Shown here: positions 1 to 8,475 of the stretch, one piece after another
Layout: each line of letters opens with the position of its first letter
Position numbering within the stretch: the first letter of the stretch is position 1
Assembly (NCBI GenBank): GCA_903940125.1
Contig: CAJAJL010000020.1
Location: 1-34,241, forward strand
Origin: an uncultured Chlorobiaceae bacterium
Lineage (GTDB): Bacteria > Bacteroidota > Chlorobiia > Chlorobiales > Chlorobiaceae
Direction of reading: 5' to 3'
Length of the DNA stretch: 34,241 nt
Program-made: the position numbers and the translations under genes
Notes under the pieces: generated by a model
The model's database searches: none
Told to the model about the DNA's origin: nothing
Seen by the model: only the letters and a program-made list of their open reading frames with translations

Positions 1-593
1 ACAAGGGTTTTAACAATACTGGCTGGCGTGTAGAACTGGCCGCCTCGCTTGCCTTCGGCACTGGCGAACTGACCGAGAAAATATTCATAGACTTGGCCCA
101 GCAGGTCACGCGCGCTCTGGCCGGTTGTGCCAAAGCCGATGGTTGAGACCATATCTACCAGTTCGCCAAGCTTGCCATCGGGGAGCTGGACACGGGCGTA
201 GCGTTTGTCAAGGATTCCTTTGAGCTTTGGGTTTTCAGCCTCAATCAGGGTAAGGGCATCGTCGATGCGCTTGCCGATGTCGGGCTGTTTAGCCTGTGCA
301 CGAAGGGTTTCCCAGCGTGCCGGTTCCGGTACCCAGAAGACGTTTGCCTCTTTGTAGTAGTCGCGATCTTCCAGCTCTTCCTGCAGGAGGCTGGAATCGG
401 AATTGTCGAAGAAGTAGTCGTCGCCGGTATCTGAAAGGCGCCGTGTGAGTTCGGTGCGGTGGGTCTGAAAGGAGTCGGAGATATACTTTACAAAAATGAG
501 GCCGAGTACAATATGCTTGTATTCGGCAGCGTCCATGTTGGCACGGAGTTTATCGGCAGTGGCCCAGAGCGTTTTTTTAATGTCGTCGATCAT
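1..593 (-). CDS. hsdM: Type I restriction-modification DNA methyltransferase subunit M (HsdM), 5' part, cut by window edge
   Basis: Translating the minus strand from the ATG at 593 gives an open frame to base 1, about 197 residues. It begins MIDDIKKTLWATADKLRAN and continues through LGLIFVKYISDSF, a signature of the N-terminal helical domain of HsdM. Near the left edge it reads GKRGGQFYTPASIV, equivalent to the (G/Q)xFYTP motif that opens the SAM-binding N6-adenine methylase domain. HsdM works with HsdS (specificity) and HsdR (nuclease) to methylate adenine at a bipartite site. The catalytic NPPF/Y motif and the partner subunits would lie beyond base 1. An in-frame ATG at 611 would add six residues; 593 is preferred because relatives begin M(F/I)DD, and neither start has a clear Shine-Dalgarno. 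Family assignment is firm; system integrity cannot be judged. Confidence 0.9.
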   Translation of the reverse strand, partial: MIDDIKKTLWATADKLRANMDAAEYKHIVLGLIFVKYISDSFQTHRTELTRRLSDTGDDYFFDNSDSSLLQEELEDRDYYKEANVFWVPEPARWETLRAQAKQPDIGKRIDDALTLIEAENPKLKGILDKRYARVQLPDGKLGELVDMVSTIGFGTTGQSARDLLGQVYEYFLGQFASAEGKRGGQFYTPASIVKTL

Positions 594-714
594 GAAGTGG
601 TGAACGGTCATAAGGTTAACCAGCGGCTCGGATTCTCAGGGCTTAAAGTGCTCGCACTGCTGTAAGATATTATTTACAAAATAATTGCTTGAGATGAAAG
701 AGGGAGGGGGAAGA

Positions 715-774
715 GAGTGCTGAGTTTCGAGTGCTGAGTGCCGAGATAAGAAGTTGGCAGTGGGCAGTTGGCAA
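715..774. repeat. Two adjacent heptanucleotide tandem arrays
   Basis: Bases 715-745 read as four 7-nt units and a partial (GAGTGCT, GAGTTTC, GAGTGCT, GAGTGCC, GAG). Bases 754-774 read as three further units (TTGGCAG, TGGGCAG, TTGGCAA). Degenerate heptamers of this kind resemble the short tandemly repeated repetitive (STRR) sequences known from cyanobacterial intergenic regions. No function can be assigned from sequence. Confidence 0.7.
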
Positions 775-843
775 TTTAAATCAGCTGGTAGAGTGCGGAG
801 TTGTTCAAAACTTGCCGGACAGTTCCCTGAGTCTGCTGTAGGG

Positions 844-893
844 CGGTTCGAAGCATAAACCAGTAATTCACCCATTCACACCCATTTACAAAT
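844..893 (-). repeat. Copy A of the Fic-start repeat (50 bp)
   Basis: This block matches 27742-27791, the 5' end and leader of the intact Fic gene, at 44 of 50 positions. Its first 22 bases also recur at 33433. Read on the minus strand it has the ATGCTTCGAACC start seen in the Fic gene, but the frame then diverges and stops after about 26 codons. It is therefore either the remnant of a lost fic copy or a small dispersed element. Confidence 0.7.
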
Positions 894-913
894 CATACGC
901 TTAACACAAAGAT

Positions 914-938
914 GTTGGGGTTCAGGAATCACCCCAAC
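914..938. repeat. Perfect 8-bp inverted repeat (hairpin)
   Basis: GTTGGGGT (914-921) and ACCCCAAC (931-938) pair perfectly around a 9-nt loop, 25 bases beyond the stop of the minus-strand hypothetical gene. The G+C-rich stem would suit a terminator for that gene, but only a short T run (ATCTTTG) follows on the minus strand, so an intrinsic terminator is not certain. Confidence 0.45.
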
Positions 939-962
939 CTACGAGCAGTGTTCAATTGCTGG

Positions 963-1283
963 TCAGGGAATTGTGTCGAAGTTTACCGGGAATGAGGGTT
1001 CGATGTTGTTGTTGCTGTCGCGGCCTTCGGGCATGGTGTGGATGCCTGTGGGGAGGGTGTTATGGGTGGCGATGTAGTCGCGGAGATAGTTGGTGAGGCG
1101 GTAGTAGCCGCTTGGTTTTCCGGTGGTTTCGAGCAGTGGCTTGCCCTTTGCCCAGCTTTCGACGATCTGATCAGCTACTGCCTGGTTGGGGTTTTTCTGG
1201 GTATTCATCAATGGGGTTGAGGTTAATTTTTTGAGAAAATGCTTGCCTTTCTGTAATAAAGACAATAAATCATTGAGCTCCAT
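963..1283 (-). CDS. Hypothetical protein, 106 aa
   Basis: I do not recognise this family. The product begins with a short hydrophobic/basic stretch (MELNDLLSLLQKGKHFLKKL), followed by a soluble region with a YYRLTNYLRDYI segment and a polar, proline-containing C-terminus ending NFDTIP. No membrane helix, signal peptide or metal-binding cluster is evident. An AAGGAGG sequence lies about 13 nt before the ATG; an internal Met at residue 26 (MNTQKNPNQAV) is an alternative start, and the tract before it might be untranslated. It lies upstream of hsdM on the same strand, separated by about 370 nt of repeats, so co-transcription is uncertain. A hairpin 25 nt past its stop may be its terminator. Confidence 0.5.
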   Translation of the reverse strand: MELNDLLSLLQKGKHFLKKLTSTPLMNTQKNPNQAVADQIVESWAKGKPLLETTGKPSGYYRLTNYLRDYIATHNTLPTGIHTMPEGRDSNNNIEPSFPVNFDTIP

Positions 1284-1496
1284 GGTTCACCCGAACGCCT
1301 CCTTGTAAAGGCGCGTTGTTAATCTCGTACACTTTCCGGGCGAGGAGAAGAGGGTGGAAGTGTTATTTTGTAATCCTGCAAGGGTGAAGTATATTTTCGG
1401 GAGAATAGTGATGCAAGAGAGAAATGAATACATTTGACTTGACGCCTATATGTACGGTATCGTTTGATAAGGAAATTGTAAATCAGAAAATAGATA

Positions 1497-1766
1497 ATGC
1501 CTGAGATAGCAAGATTTTACGGAATTTTGATAAGGATGTACTCAGAAATCGATTCTCCTCATCATAAGCCTCATTTTCATGTTTATTATCAGGGCTCTCA
1601 GGCTGTTTTTTCAATTGATCCGATTGAGACCATCGAAGGTTCATAAGCGGATAGACAGCGTCGATTGGTTGAGGCGTGGGCAGAAATTCATCAGCTTGAA
1701 CTAATGTCAGATTGGGATTTGTTACAGTCGGGTAAAGCACCACTTCGAATAGAACCGCTGCATTAA
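1497..1766 (+). pseudogene. DUF4160-family gene with an in-frame stop codon
   Basis: One 90-codon frame reads MPEIARFYGILIRMY, then HHKPHFHVYYQGS, matching the N-terminal core of DUF4160 (MPxIxRFxGIxIxMY...HxPHFHVxY). It is broken by TAA at codon 50 (1644-1646), then resumes in the same frame as RQRRLVEAWAEIHQLELM and continues to the natural end IEPLH. The stop falls where relatives usually carry Leu, so TTA to TAA is a simple single-base explanation. DUF4160 genes commonly sit directly before a DUF2442 gene, as here (24 bp gap). The pair is sometimes discussed as toxin-antitoxin-like, but the biochemical role is unknown. Either it is inactive, or a 49-aa product is made. Confidence 0.8.
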
Positions 1767-1789
1767 AGAAATAAGGGGAGGGATTTACG

Positions 1790-2107
1790 ATGAAACATCT
1801 AATGAAAAGGGTTACAGCCGTCGAAATATTGGGGAATAGCTTTTTCTTAAGGGTGCATTTTGATGATGGCACCATTAAGAATATTAATGTTGAGCCTGTT
1901 TTGTATGGCGAACTCTATGGTCCTTTGCGTAGAAAGGAGCTTTTTGATAAGGTTACTGTTGATGATGAGGTTGGAACTCTTGTTTGGCCCAATGGAGCAG
2001 ATTTCGATCCTGACATGTTATACCTTTGGGATGACTACGTCGATGTTTTTGCAACCCAACTGAAACATGCTGATCAATCGGGCCGGAAAGTCAGCGAATG
2101 CGCCTAA
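1790..2107 (+). CDS. DUF2442 domain-containing protein, 105 aa
   Basis: The product reads MKHLMKRVTAVEILGNSFFLRV, then HFDDGTIKNINVEP, PLRRKELFDKVTVDDEVGTLVWPNGADFDPDMLY and a short polar tail. The VxxxxxxxLxxxFxDGxxxxxD and VxWPNGxDxxPxxLY patterns are characteristic of DUF2442. The start is supported by GGGAGG 8 nt upstream. It follows a DUF4160 gene, the usual partner, but that partner carries a nonsense codon, so this may now be an orphan. DUF2442 has no established biochemical function; a DNA-binding or antitoxin role has been proposed for some members. The final 13 or so residues after ATQLKHA look unconserved. Confidence 0.85.
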   Translation: MKHLMKRVTAVEILGNSFFLRVHFDDGTIKNINVEPVLYGELYGPLRRKELFDKVTVDDEVGTLVWPNGADFDPDMLYLWDDYVDVFATQLKHADQSGRKVSECA

Positions 2108-2325
2108 GTGCGCCGACCCCATCGCCAGCGTTTTGCGCTCAACCCCCGCATCATTTCCATTTGTCTTCATCAATCTCCGCCCCTTCCCGTTAGCTTCTAT
2201 AACCCCTCATGTATTGTTAAAAGGTTTCAAAGAAAAATCGTGGATGGGTGAAAGCTCGTATAAATCTAAATGAAAAGTATATTACGTCTATACCATTTTC
2301 TATACTCATGAAAAAGGAGAGGATG

Positions 2326-3096
2326 ATGCTGGCATTTGATTTGATGACTGTTCTGGTTGTTGTGGCTCTGTTTCTTGCTTCGTCGGTTAAGATTCTCAGA
2401 GAATACGAGCGGGGAGTGGTTTTTCGTCTTGGGCGGATTATTGGTGCAAAGGGGCCTGGGCTTATTATTCTTATTCCCGGGATCGATAAAATGGTGAAGG
2501 TTGATCTTCGAACGGTAACGCTCGATGTTCCACCGCAGGATATTATCACGCGCGATAACGTATCGGTGAAGGTCAGTGCTGTGGTCTATTTCCGTGTGCT
2601 TGATGCCATCAGGGCTATTGTTGATGTTGCTGATTTTCATTTTGCAACCTCCCAGCTTGCGCAGACCACGCTCCGCAGTGTTTGCGGGCAGGGGGAGCTT
2701 GATAATCTGCTTGCTGAACGGGATGAAATCAATGACCGTATTCAGGCTATTCTCGATAAAGATACCGAGCCCTGGGGTGTCAAGGTGAGCAAGGTTGAAG
2801 TGAAGGAAATTGATCTGCCTGAAGGTATGCGCCGGGCAATGGCCAAACAGGCTGAAGCGGAAAGGGAACGTCGTTCTGCCATCATTAATGCGGAAGGGGA
2901 GTTTCAGGCTGCCCAGCGGCTTGCAGATGCAGCCGCTATTATTTCAGGTACTCCCGCGGCACTGCAGCTTCGCTATCTGCAGACGCTGAAGGATATCGCA
3001 GCGGAAAACAACTCTACTACTGTCTTTCCTATACCGATGGATCTTTTCAGGCCATTCTTTGAAATCAAGCCGCCGGCACCTTCTCAGACAACTTAA
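2326..3096 (+). CDS. SPFH/Band 7 family protein, stomatin-like slipin
   Basis: The 256-aa product has one N-terminal membrane helix (about residues 5-22, [15 protein letters not shown]) and then [11 protein letters not shown], the standard start of a slipin SPFH domain. The domain continues with [54 protein letters not shown] and [20 protein letters not shown] charged, probably coiled-coil helix follows ([21 protein letters not shown]), then LRYLQTL. Slipins are membrane-anchored oligomeric scaffolds linked to microdomain organisation and often to an NfeD protease partner, which is not seen here. Upstream in-frame ATGs exist at 2248, 2308 and 2323, but AAGGAG at 2314-2319 is best spaced for 2326. 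A UspA gene follows 12 bp later and is probably co-transcribed. Confidence 0.93.
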   Translation: MLAFDLMTVLVVVALFLASSVKILREYERGVVFRLGRIIGAKGPGLIILIPGIDKMVKVDLRTVTLDVPPQDIITRDNVSVKVSAVVYFRVLDAIRAIVDVADFHFATSQLAQTTLRSVCGQGELDNLLAERDEINDRIQAILDKDTEPWGVKVSKVEVKEIDLPEGMRRAMAKQAEAERERRSAIINAEGEFQAAQRLADAAAIISGTPAALQLRYLQTLKDIAAENNSTTVFPIPMDLFRPFFEIKPPAPSQTT

Positions 3097-3108
3097 ACTC
3101 ATTCGATC

Positions 3109-3567
3109 ATGTTCAAGATTCACACTATTCTTTGTCCAGTCGATTTTTCAGATGCATCCAAAAAGGCGATACGGTATGCTCAGGAATTTGCGGCAAATAT
3201 GGGAGCTTCTGTCTATCTGTTGAATGTTGTGGAACCACGGCCTATGGCGGTTGATGTATCGCTCAACTATGTGCCTTTTGAAGCAGACCTTGAAAAAGCG
3301 GCAAAAGATGATCTTGAAGTTATTCTTAAAGATTTTCATCGTGTCGGTCTGAGGGCTGAGTATGGTGTGGTCATTGGTAATCCTGCTGACTCGATCCTTG
3401 AACATATTGACATGTTCAATGTCAATCTTGTTATCATGGGCTCTCACGGGAAAAAAGGACTGAGTCGCCTTATTATGGGCAGTGTGGCCGAGACGGTTGT
3501 CCGCAAGGCTAATTGTCCTGTGCTGATTGTAAAATCGGAAGAAAAGGAGTTTATCGGCGAGGAATAA
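3109..3567 (+). CDS. Universal stress protein, UspA family
   Basis: A 152-aa single Usp domain begins HTILCPVDFSDASKKAIRYA and ends with GSHGKKGLSRLIMGSVAETVVRKANCPVLIVK. The latter contains the G-x2-G-x9-G-(S/T) nucleotide-binding signature, so this is the ATP-binding class. The conserved Asp of the PVDFSD motif is present. Such proteins are cytoplasmic dimers induced by starvation or energy stress. It lies 12 bp after the slipin gene in the same direction. Its last 17 bases overlap the 3' end of the convergent meaB gene, leaving no room for a terminator between them. Confidence 0.95.
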   Translation: MFKIHTILCPVDFSDASKKAIRYAQEFAANMGASVYLLNVVEPRPMAVDVSLNYVPFEADLEKAAKDDLEVILKDFHRVGLRAEYGVVIGNPADSILEHIDMFNVNLVIMGSHGKKGLSRLIMGSVAETVVRKANCPVLIVKSEEKEFIGEE

Positions 3568-4573
3568 AAGCCTCTATGAGTTTTTTTGCACCGCTGAAAG
3601 GGCTTATTTCTGTGGAAAGCACTTGTCGTTCGATGCTCTCTTTCGAAGCAATCACGTCAGGGTGTGAGAAAAACTCTTTTTTCAGCATCTCTTCAAGCAC
3701 GGTATAAAGCAGGCTGTTCAGCTGCTTGCGTCGTCGAGTCTCAAGGATGTTCTCTTTGCGCATTGCTGTGAAAAACTCAGAAATATTCTCCCAGACATCC
3801 TTGATTCCCTTGCCGGTGAGGGCTGAGGTGAGAAAAACCTCCCGTTTCCATACCGGATGTTTTACCGGCAGCATTCTGAGCGCTGCTTCAAATTCTGCTC
3901 TTGAAATGGCGGCAATGCCGGATTGATCACCGTCGGTTTTGGTAATTGCCACAGCATCGGCAATTTCCATGATACCTCGTTTGATGCCCTGAAGTTCGTC
4001 ACCGGAGCCCGGCAGCATCAGAAGCAGAATAAAGTCGACCATGGTGTCCACAAGCACTTCCGATTGGCCGACTCCTACGGTTTCAACAAGAATGACATCA
4101 TACCCTGCAGCTTCGCACAGCACAATGGCTTCGTGGGTTTTCGGCGATGTACCGCCAAGGTAGCCCGAAGAAGCGGTTGGTCGGATGAAGGCTTCCTTTC
4201 TTGCGGCAAGTTTTTCCATGCGTGCCTTGTCGCCGAGGATACTCCCTTTTGACTGACGGCTGCTCGGGTCGATGGCCAGCACAGCCAGGGTAAGTCCCTG
4301 GTTGATAATCAGTTCACCCAGCGCTTCGATAAAGGTGCTTTTTCCTGCCCCCGGAGCGCCGGTTATGCCGATGCGTAACGATGAAGTTTTTTTTGTAATG
4401 CACCGGTCAAGAATTTCATGTGCTTTTCGCTCATGCTCTGGTTTCAGCGATTCAATCAGGGTAATCGCTCTGCTCAGCATGTGGCGGTCACCATTCATGA
4501 TGCCGTTGACGACGGTATCGACGTCCGGGTCGTGATATGGCTTCAGTCGGCTGTGAGTTTCACCGCTTCTCAT
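3551..4573 (-). CDS. meaB: Methylmalonyl-CoA mutase-associated GTPase MeaB (G3E family)
   Basis: The 340-aa protein is a G-protein chaperone that protects methylmalonyl-CoA mutase and gates loading of adenosylcobalamin. Visible motifs are the P-loop GAPGAGKST at residues 72-80, AIDPSSRQSKGSILGDKARM (a MeaB/ArgK hallmark), TASSGYLGGT, the ETVGVGQSE segment equivalent to switch II/G3, and ITKTDGD for guanine recognition. A C-terminal helical dimerisation arm is present (EFFTAMRKENILETRRRKQLNSL). Older databases call the family LAO/AO transport ATPase or ArgK. Its ATG overlaps the TAA of the mutase large subunit by one base (TAATG), so the two are translationally coupled. It is the last gene of the propionyl-CoA operon. 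Confidence 0.96.
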   Translation of the reverse strand: MRSGETHSRLKPYHDPDVDTVVNGIMNGDRHMLSRAITLIESLKPEHERKAHEILDRCITKKTSSLRIGITGAPGAGKSTFIEALGELIINQGLTLAVLAIDPSSRQSKGSILGDKARMEKLAARKEAFIRPTASSGYLGGTSPKTHEAIVLCEAAGYDVILVETVGVGQSEVLVDTMVDFILLLMLPGSGDELQGIKRGIMEIADAVAITKTDGDQSGIAAISRAEFEAALRMLPVKHPVWKREVFLTSALTGKGIKDVWENISEFFTAMRKENILETRRRKQLNSLLYTVLEEMLKKEFFSHPDVIASKESIERQVLSTEISPFSGAKKLIEAFIPRR

Positions 4574-6714
4574 TATTCAAAGCGAGCAATAAGCTGTTTA
4601 AGAATGTTCGTGGCGGCTTCGGCAATAACGGTACCAGGTCCGAAAATGCCGGCGACACCTTTTTCATAAAGGAACGCGTGATCTCTTTCAGGAATAATTC
4701 CACCGGCAATGACAAGGATATCCTCTCGGTGTTTTGCTTTCAGCTCCTCAATGATTTTCGGTATAAGGGTTTTGTGACCTGCGGCAAGGCTCGATATGCC
4801 GATAAGGTGAACATCGTTATCAAGGGCCTGCTGGACAACCTCTTCAGGTGTCTGAAAGAGGGGACTGATGTCGACGTCAAAACCAATATCAGCGAATCCT
4901 GCAGCTATAACTTTTGCACCACGGTCGTGTCCGTCCTGTCCGACCTTGGAAACCATGATTCTTGGTTGACGGCCTTCAAGCTTGGCAAAGGTGTCTGCAA
5001 GCTGCTGAGCCTCTTTAAAGAGTATGTTATCCTGCATCTGTGACATATAGACACTGGTGTTAAGCCTGGTAATGGCGCGATATCTTCCGAATGTTTTTTC
5101 GCATGCTGATGATATTTCTCCCAAGGTAGCTCTTTTTCTAGCCGCATCTACAGCCAGTTCAAGTAGATTGCCCTCTCCTGAAGCAGCTGCCTCCTCAATT
5201 GCCCTGAGAGCAAGAGATGTTTCTTCACTGTTTCGTTCAGCTTTGATCGATGCAAGGCGCCTGAGCTGCTGCTCAAGAACAAGTGTATTGTCCACTTCCA
5301 GCAGTTCAATGTCAGTTTTGCTGGTGGTAGTGTATCCGTTGACGCCGACAATAATCTCTTTACCGCTGTCGATACGGGCTTGCTTGCGGGTTGCGGCCTC
5401 CTCAATCTGCAGTTTGGGAACTCCCTGTTCAATAGCCTTGACCATACCTCCTGCTGCTTCGATATCGCTGATGATCTTCCATGCTTTGGCCGCAAGCTCT
5501 CCGGTCAGGTATTCGACATAATTTGAGCCTGCCCATGGATCGATGCTTTTGGTTATGTCAGTTTCTTCCTGAAGGTAGAGCTGAGTGTTTCGTGCAATTC
5601 TTGCCGAAAATGGAGAGGGAAGTGCAATGGCTTCGTCGAGTGCATTGGTGTGCAGTGACTGTGTGTGGCCGAGCGTGGCTGCCAGAGCCTCAAGACAGGT
5701 CCGCGTAATATTGTTGAAGGGATCCTGTTCTGTCAGGCTCCATCCGGAGGTCTGGCAGTGGGAGCGAAGCATCAGGGATTTCGGATTTTTCGGGTTGAAC
5801 TGCCCGACAATTTTTGCCCAGAGCATTCTTGCCGCGCGCAATTTGGCTATTTCCATGAAATAGTTCATACCTGTTGCCCAGAAGAAAGAGAGGCGGGGGG
5901 CAAACGCATCGATGTCGAGTCCTGTTTTGAGGCCTGTACGAATATATTCAAGACCGTCGGCCAGAGTGAATGCAAGCTCAAGATCGGCCGTAGCGCCGGC
6001 TTCCTGCATGTGGTAACCCGATATGCTGATTGAGTTGAACTTCGGCATGTGGCTGCTGGTGTAGCGGAAAATATCGGCAATAATCCTCATGGATGGTTCA
6101 GGAGGGTAGATATAGGTGTTGCGAACCATGAACTCCTTGAGAATATCATTCTGAATCGTTCCGCTCAGCTTTTCAGCCGCTACACCCTGTTCTTCGGCAG
6201 CGACGATATAAAAAGCCATGACAGGAAGTACCGCTCCGTTCATGGTCATCGAGACAGAAATATCACCGAGGGGAATCTGGTCGAAGAGAATCTTCATATC
6301 TTCTATCGAGTCGACAGCTACACCGGCTTTACCGACGTCCCCGATGACCCGTTCGTGATCTGAATCATAACCACGGTGGGTTGGCAGATCGAAGGCAACT
6401 GAAAGACCTTTCTGGCCCGCAGCAAGATTCTGACGGTAAAAGCGGTTTGATTCCTCAGCTGTTGAAAATCCTGCATACTGTCGTATAGTCCATGGCCTTG
6501 TCGTATACATGGTGGAGTAGGGTCCTCCAATGTAAGGTGCAAAGCCGGGTGCAAAGTTCAGGTGATCAGCCTGTTCTAAGTCACTTTCATGGTAAATAGA
6601 TTTGATTCCGATGCCTTCTGCCGATGTCCAGGCTTGCGGTTGAACTTCGCAGCACTCTTGACTGGCTGCTGCATTGGAAGAAAAAATATCAATGGCTGAA
6701 AAGTCCGGTCTCAT
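4573..6714 (-). CDS. mutB: Methylmalonyl-CoA mutase large (catalytic, cobalamin-binding) subunit
   Basis: This 713-aa subunit carries the radical B12 reaction converting (R)-methylmalonyl-CoA to succinyl-CoA. The TIM-barrel part shows [21 protein letters not shown] (residues ~63-83), [13 protein letters not shown], and [10 protein letters not shown] (catalytic His region). The B12 domain occupies about residues 580-713 and contains [10 protein letters not shown]; the DxHxxG motif (D594, H596, G599) supplies the base-off His ligand. [13 protein letters not shown] and AGGIIPERD are also typical. Length matches the family. Its start overlaps the small-subunit stop by four bases (ATGA), consistent with stoichiometric heterodimer synthesis, and its stop overlaps meaB. 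The operon context suggests propionate assimilation or succinyl-CoA/propionyl-CoA interconversion. Confidence 0.98.
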   Translation of the reverse strand: MRPDFSAIDIFSSNAAASQECCEVQPQAWTSAEGIGIKSIYHESDLEQADHLNFAPGFAPYIGGPYSTMYTTRPWTIRQYAGFSTAEESNRFYRQNLAAGQKGLSVAFDLPTHRGYDSDHERVIGDVGKAGVAVDSIEDMKILFDQIPLGDISVSMTMNGAVLPVMAFYIVAAEEQGVAAEKLSGTIQNDILKEFMVRNTYIYPPEPSMRIIADIFRYTSSHMPKFNSISISGYHMQEAGATADLELAFTLADGLEYIRTGLKTGLDIDAFAPRLSFFWATGMNYFMEIAKLRAARMLWAKIVGQFNPKNPKSLMLRSHCQTSGWSLTEQDPFNNITRTCLEALAATLGHTQSLHTNALDEAIALPSPFSARIARNTQLYLQEETDITKSIDPWAGSNYVEYLTGELAAKAWKIISDIEAAGGMVKAIEQGVPKLQIEEAATRKQARIDSGKEIIVGVNGYTTTSKTDIELLEVDNTLVLEQQLRRLASIKAERNSEETSLALRAIEEAAASGEGNLLELAVDAARKRATLGEISSACEKTFGRYRAITRLNTSVYMSQMQDNILFKEAQQLADTFAKLEGRQPRIMVSKVGQDGHDRGAKVIAAGFADIGFDVDISPLFQTPEEVVQQALDNDVHLIGISSLAAGHKTLIPKIIEELKAKHREDILVIAGGIIPERDHAFLYEKGVAGIFGPGTVIAEAATNILKQLIARFE

Positions 6715-8474
6715 TTCACTCCGGTTTTATGTTGAAAGGAGGTCAGCATGTCAAGGACGTTGACGCCAGTGTAAATAAAGCTGTCAATGCCTGCATCGAG
6801 GAGCTGATCATGTTCTTTTGGGGGTTTGCCGGCCATGACCGTGATAAGGCCGGGTTGGAGAGTGCGAAGTCTGGAGGCGATTGATGCCGCTGCAGGTGCG
6901 GGATCTTTTTCGGCCACGCAAAGGACAATAATGTCTGGTTTACTTTGCAGTGCGGTGCTGTAAGAGCTCTCTTCAACAGGAAGAGCCGATCTTCCTGCAA
7001 TCTCAAAACCTCCGCACTTGAAAAAATCTTCTGCAAAAGCAGCCTGCCTGAAACTTACTGCGGGATCGCCCAGCATCCAGATGAAGAGTGACGGTGTACG
7101 ACCGGACTTTTGGCTGAAAGCCAGTGTTTTAAGACGCAGCAGCTCATACCCGGCCGTTTCATTCCCTTCAGGTGTTGTTGAAACTCTCCCTTTTAGTTTT
7201 TCCATGTTTTCAAGCTGTTCGGGCGTAAGAGGCCATGGATATCGGTTGACGCCGATAAGAGTTTTTTTCCGGTTATCGAGACTTTTGCGTCGTTTTGTTT
7301 CAGCGTCCGAAATCATTGCCTGGATAAAGCCGCTCTTTGTAGCTTCAGCTGAACCGCCCTGTGCTTCAATCTCTTTAAAGATTATCCATGCAGATTCTGC
7401 AAGGTTTCTTGTCAGGGTTTCGATGTAGTGAGAGCCCTGTGTCGGATCGACAACCCGGTCGAGAGACGCCTCTTCCTTGAGAATGAGATGAATGTTAGCG
7501 GTAATTCGCTCAGCAATATCAGGGCTTACGGAAAGTCCGGTATCAAACGCTCCAATCTGAAGCGTATCGTAACCGCCGAGCACTGCTGAAACTGCTTCAG
7601 TGGTCTGTCGAAGGACATTGGTGTAGGGATCAAGCAGAGAACGGTTTCTTTCAGATGTTCTGGCAAAAAGGGCAGGAAGCGAAGTCGCTGATGCCCCGTA
7701 TGCTTTCAGCAGATGCCCGAGAAGGTAACGCAGAGCTCTTGGTTTTGCAAGTTCAGTAAAATGGCTCGATCCGACCGGCAAAATGATGGTTATGGCTGAC
7801 GCAACAGTGTCAGCCGGAATGCCAGCTTGAAGATACCGATCGAGACAGTCGCTGACTCCGGCAAGTGCCAGTGCAATTTCCTGCACGGCAGTTGAGCCTT
7901 TATCGTGCCAGGGAATGGTATCGACTGTAAGTAGTCGGAAGTCTGATAGTGATGCACCATACGCAAAAAGCTCAGTATCCTGCACGGTTGAAGCCGAAGC
8001 GGGCTCTACAAGCAGCCCGCCGCAATTATCGGTAAACCCAGGAATAGTAAGGAGGGTTTTCAGAAGTTCAGCAGCAGGGGGAAGGTTTCCGGAAAAGTAT
8101 ACAGCTGCAGCAGAAAGTTTAATTCCTGTAAAGAGTCTGATGAGATTTTCAGGTGTACAGAGCGCAGGGTCAGTTATCAGGAACTCAATTGCAGCCGTAT
8201 CCAGCGCAAAACTATTCAAGGCAGCCTGGTTGGCGGATTCAGAGTCGAAAACAGTGATTTGCCGGCAGTTTTTCCAGCTGTTGGATGGTTTATAGAGTGG
8301 TATGTCAAGAGGTCGGGTTTCTTCTTCATGGCTGTACCAGGGTTCAAGAGTAAACCCGTCCGGCGTTTGCCAGACAATACTCTCATAAGGTGTTCCCTTC
8401 AGCTCGGCTATAACCTTTTTTTTCCAATCCTCCCGGCTGACCGCCGGGAACTCATGAAAGAGAGAATCAGGCAA
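6711..8474 (-). CDS. mutA: Methylmalonyl-CoA mutase small (non-catalytic) subunit
   Basis: This is the structural partner of MutB. The barrel-like region includes [38 protein letters not shown] and [20 protein letters not shown]; a flavodoxin-like C-terminal domain follows. The C-terminal domain lacks DxHxxG (it reads [11 protein letters not shown]), as expected for the subunit that does not bind cobalamin. The open frame runs back to 8876, but everything before about 8522 lies within the preceding carboxyltransferase gene and has no family character. I place the start at TTG 8474, one base past the upstream stop and 6 nt after AGGAAG; ATG at 8522 is the alternative and would add 16 residues overlapping the upstream gene. 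From TTG the protein is 587 aa, near the family length. Confidence 0.93.
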   Translation of the reverse strand: MPDSLFHEFPAVSREDWKKKVIAELKGTPYESIVWQTPDGFTLEPWYSHEEETRPLDIPLYKPSNSWKNCRQITVFDSESANQAALNSFALDTAAIEFLITDPALCTPENLIRLFTGIKLSAAAVYFSGNLPPAAELLKTLLTIPGFTDNCGGLLVEPASASTVQDTELFAYGASLSDFRLLTVDTIPWHDKGSTAVQEIALALAGVSDCLDRYLQAGIPADTVASAITIILPVGSSHFTELAKPRALRYLLGHLLKAYGASATSLPALFARTSERNRSLLDPYTNVLRQTTEAVSAVLGGYDTLQIGAFDTGLSVSPDIAERITANIHLILKEEASLDRVVDPTQGSHYIETLTRNLAESAWIIFKEIEAQGGSAEATKSGFIQAMISDAETKRRKSLDNRKKTLIGVNRYPWPLTPEQLENMEKLKGRVSTTPEGNETAGYELLRLKTLAFSQKSGRTPSLFIWMLGDPAVSFRQAAFAEDFFKCGGFEIAGRSALPVEESSYSTALQSKPDIIVLCVAEKDPAPAAASIASRLRTLQPGLITVMAGKPPKEHDQLLDAGIDSFIYTGVNVLDMLTSFQHKTGVK

Positions 8475-8475
8475 A

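Larger units (their letters stand above)
612..962. other. Gene-free stretch with repeats, between hsdM and a hypothetical gene
   Basis: I see no convincing gene here; a 79-codon minus-strand frame exists but is built largely from repeat sequence. The stretch holds two heptanucleotide tandem arrays (715-774), a 50-bp repeat shared with the Fic gene start (844-893) and a hairpin-forming inverted repeat (914-938), described separately. It would contain the hsdM promoter, but I recognise no convincing -35/-10 pair. Confidence 0.5.

Noticed and set aside
636-875. 79-codon minus-strand frame upstream of hsdM
   Set aside because: It is made mostly of the heptamer arrays and the Fic-start repeat, with no family features or ribosome-binding site.
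1435-1460. TTGACT/TTGACG followed by a GGTATC-type hexamer as promoter of the DUF4160/DUF2442 pair
   Set aside because: Spacing and the -10 match are too poor to call with confidence.
1483-1875. 130-codon minus-strand frame
   Set aside because: It lies antisense to the DUF4160/DUF2442 pair, whose plus-strand frames carry clear family motifs.
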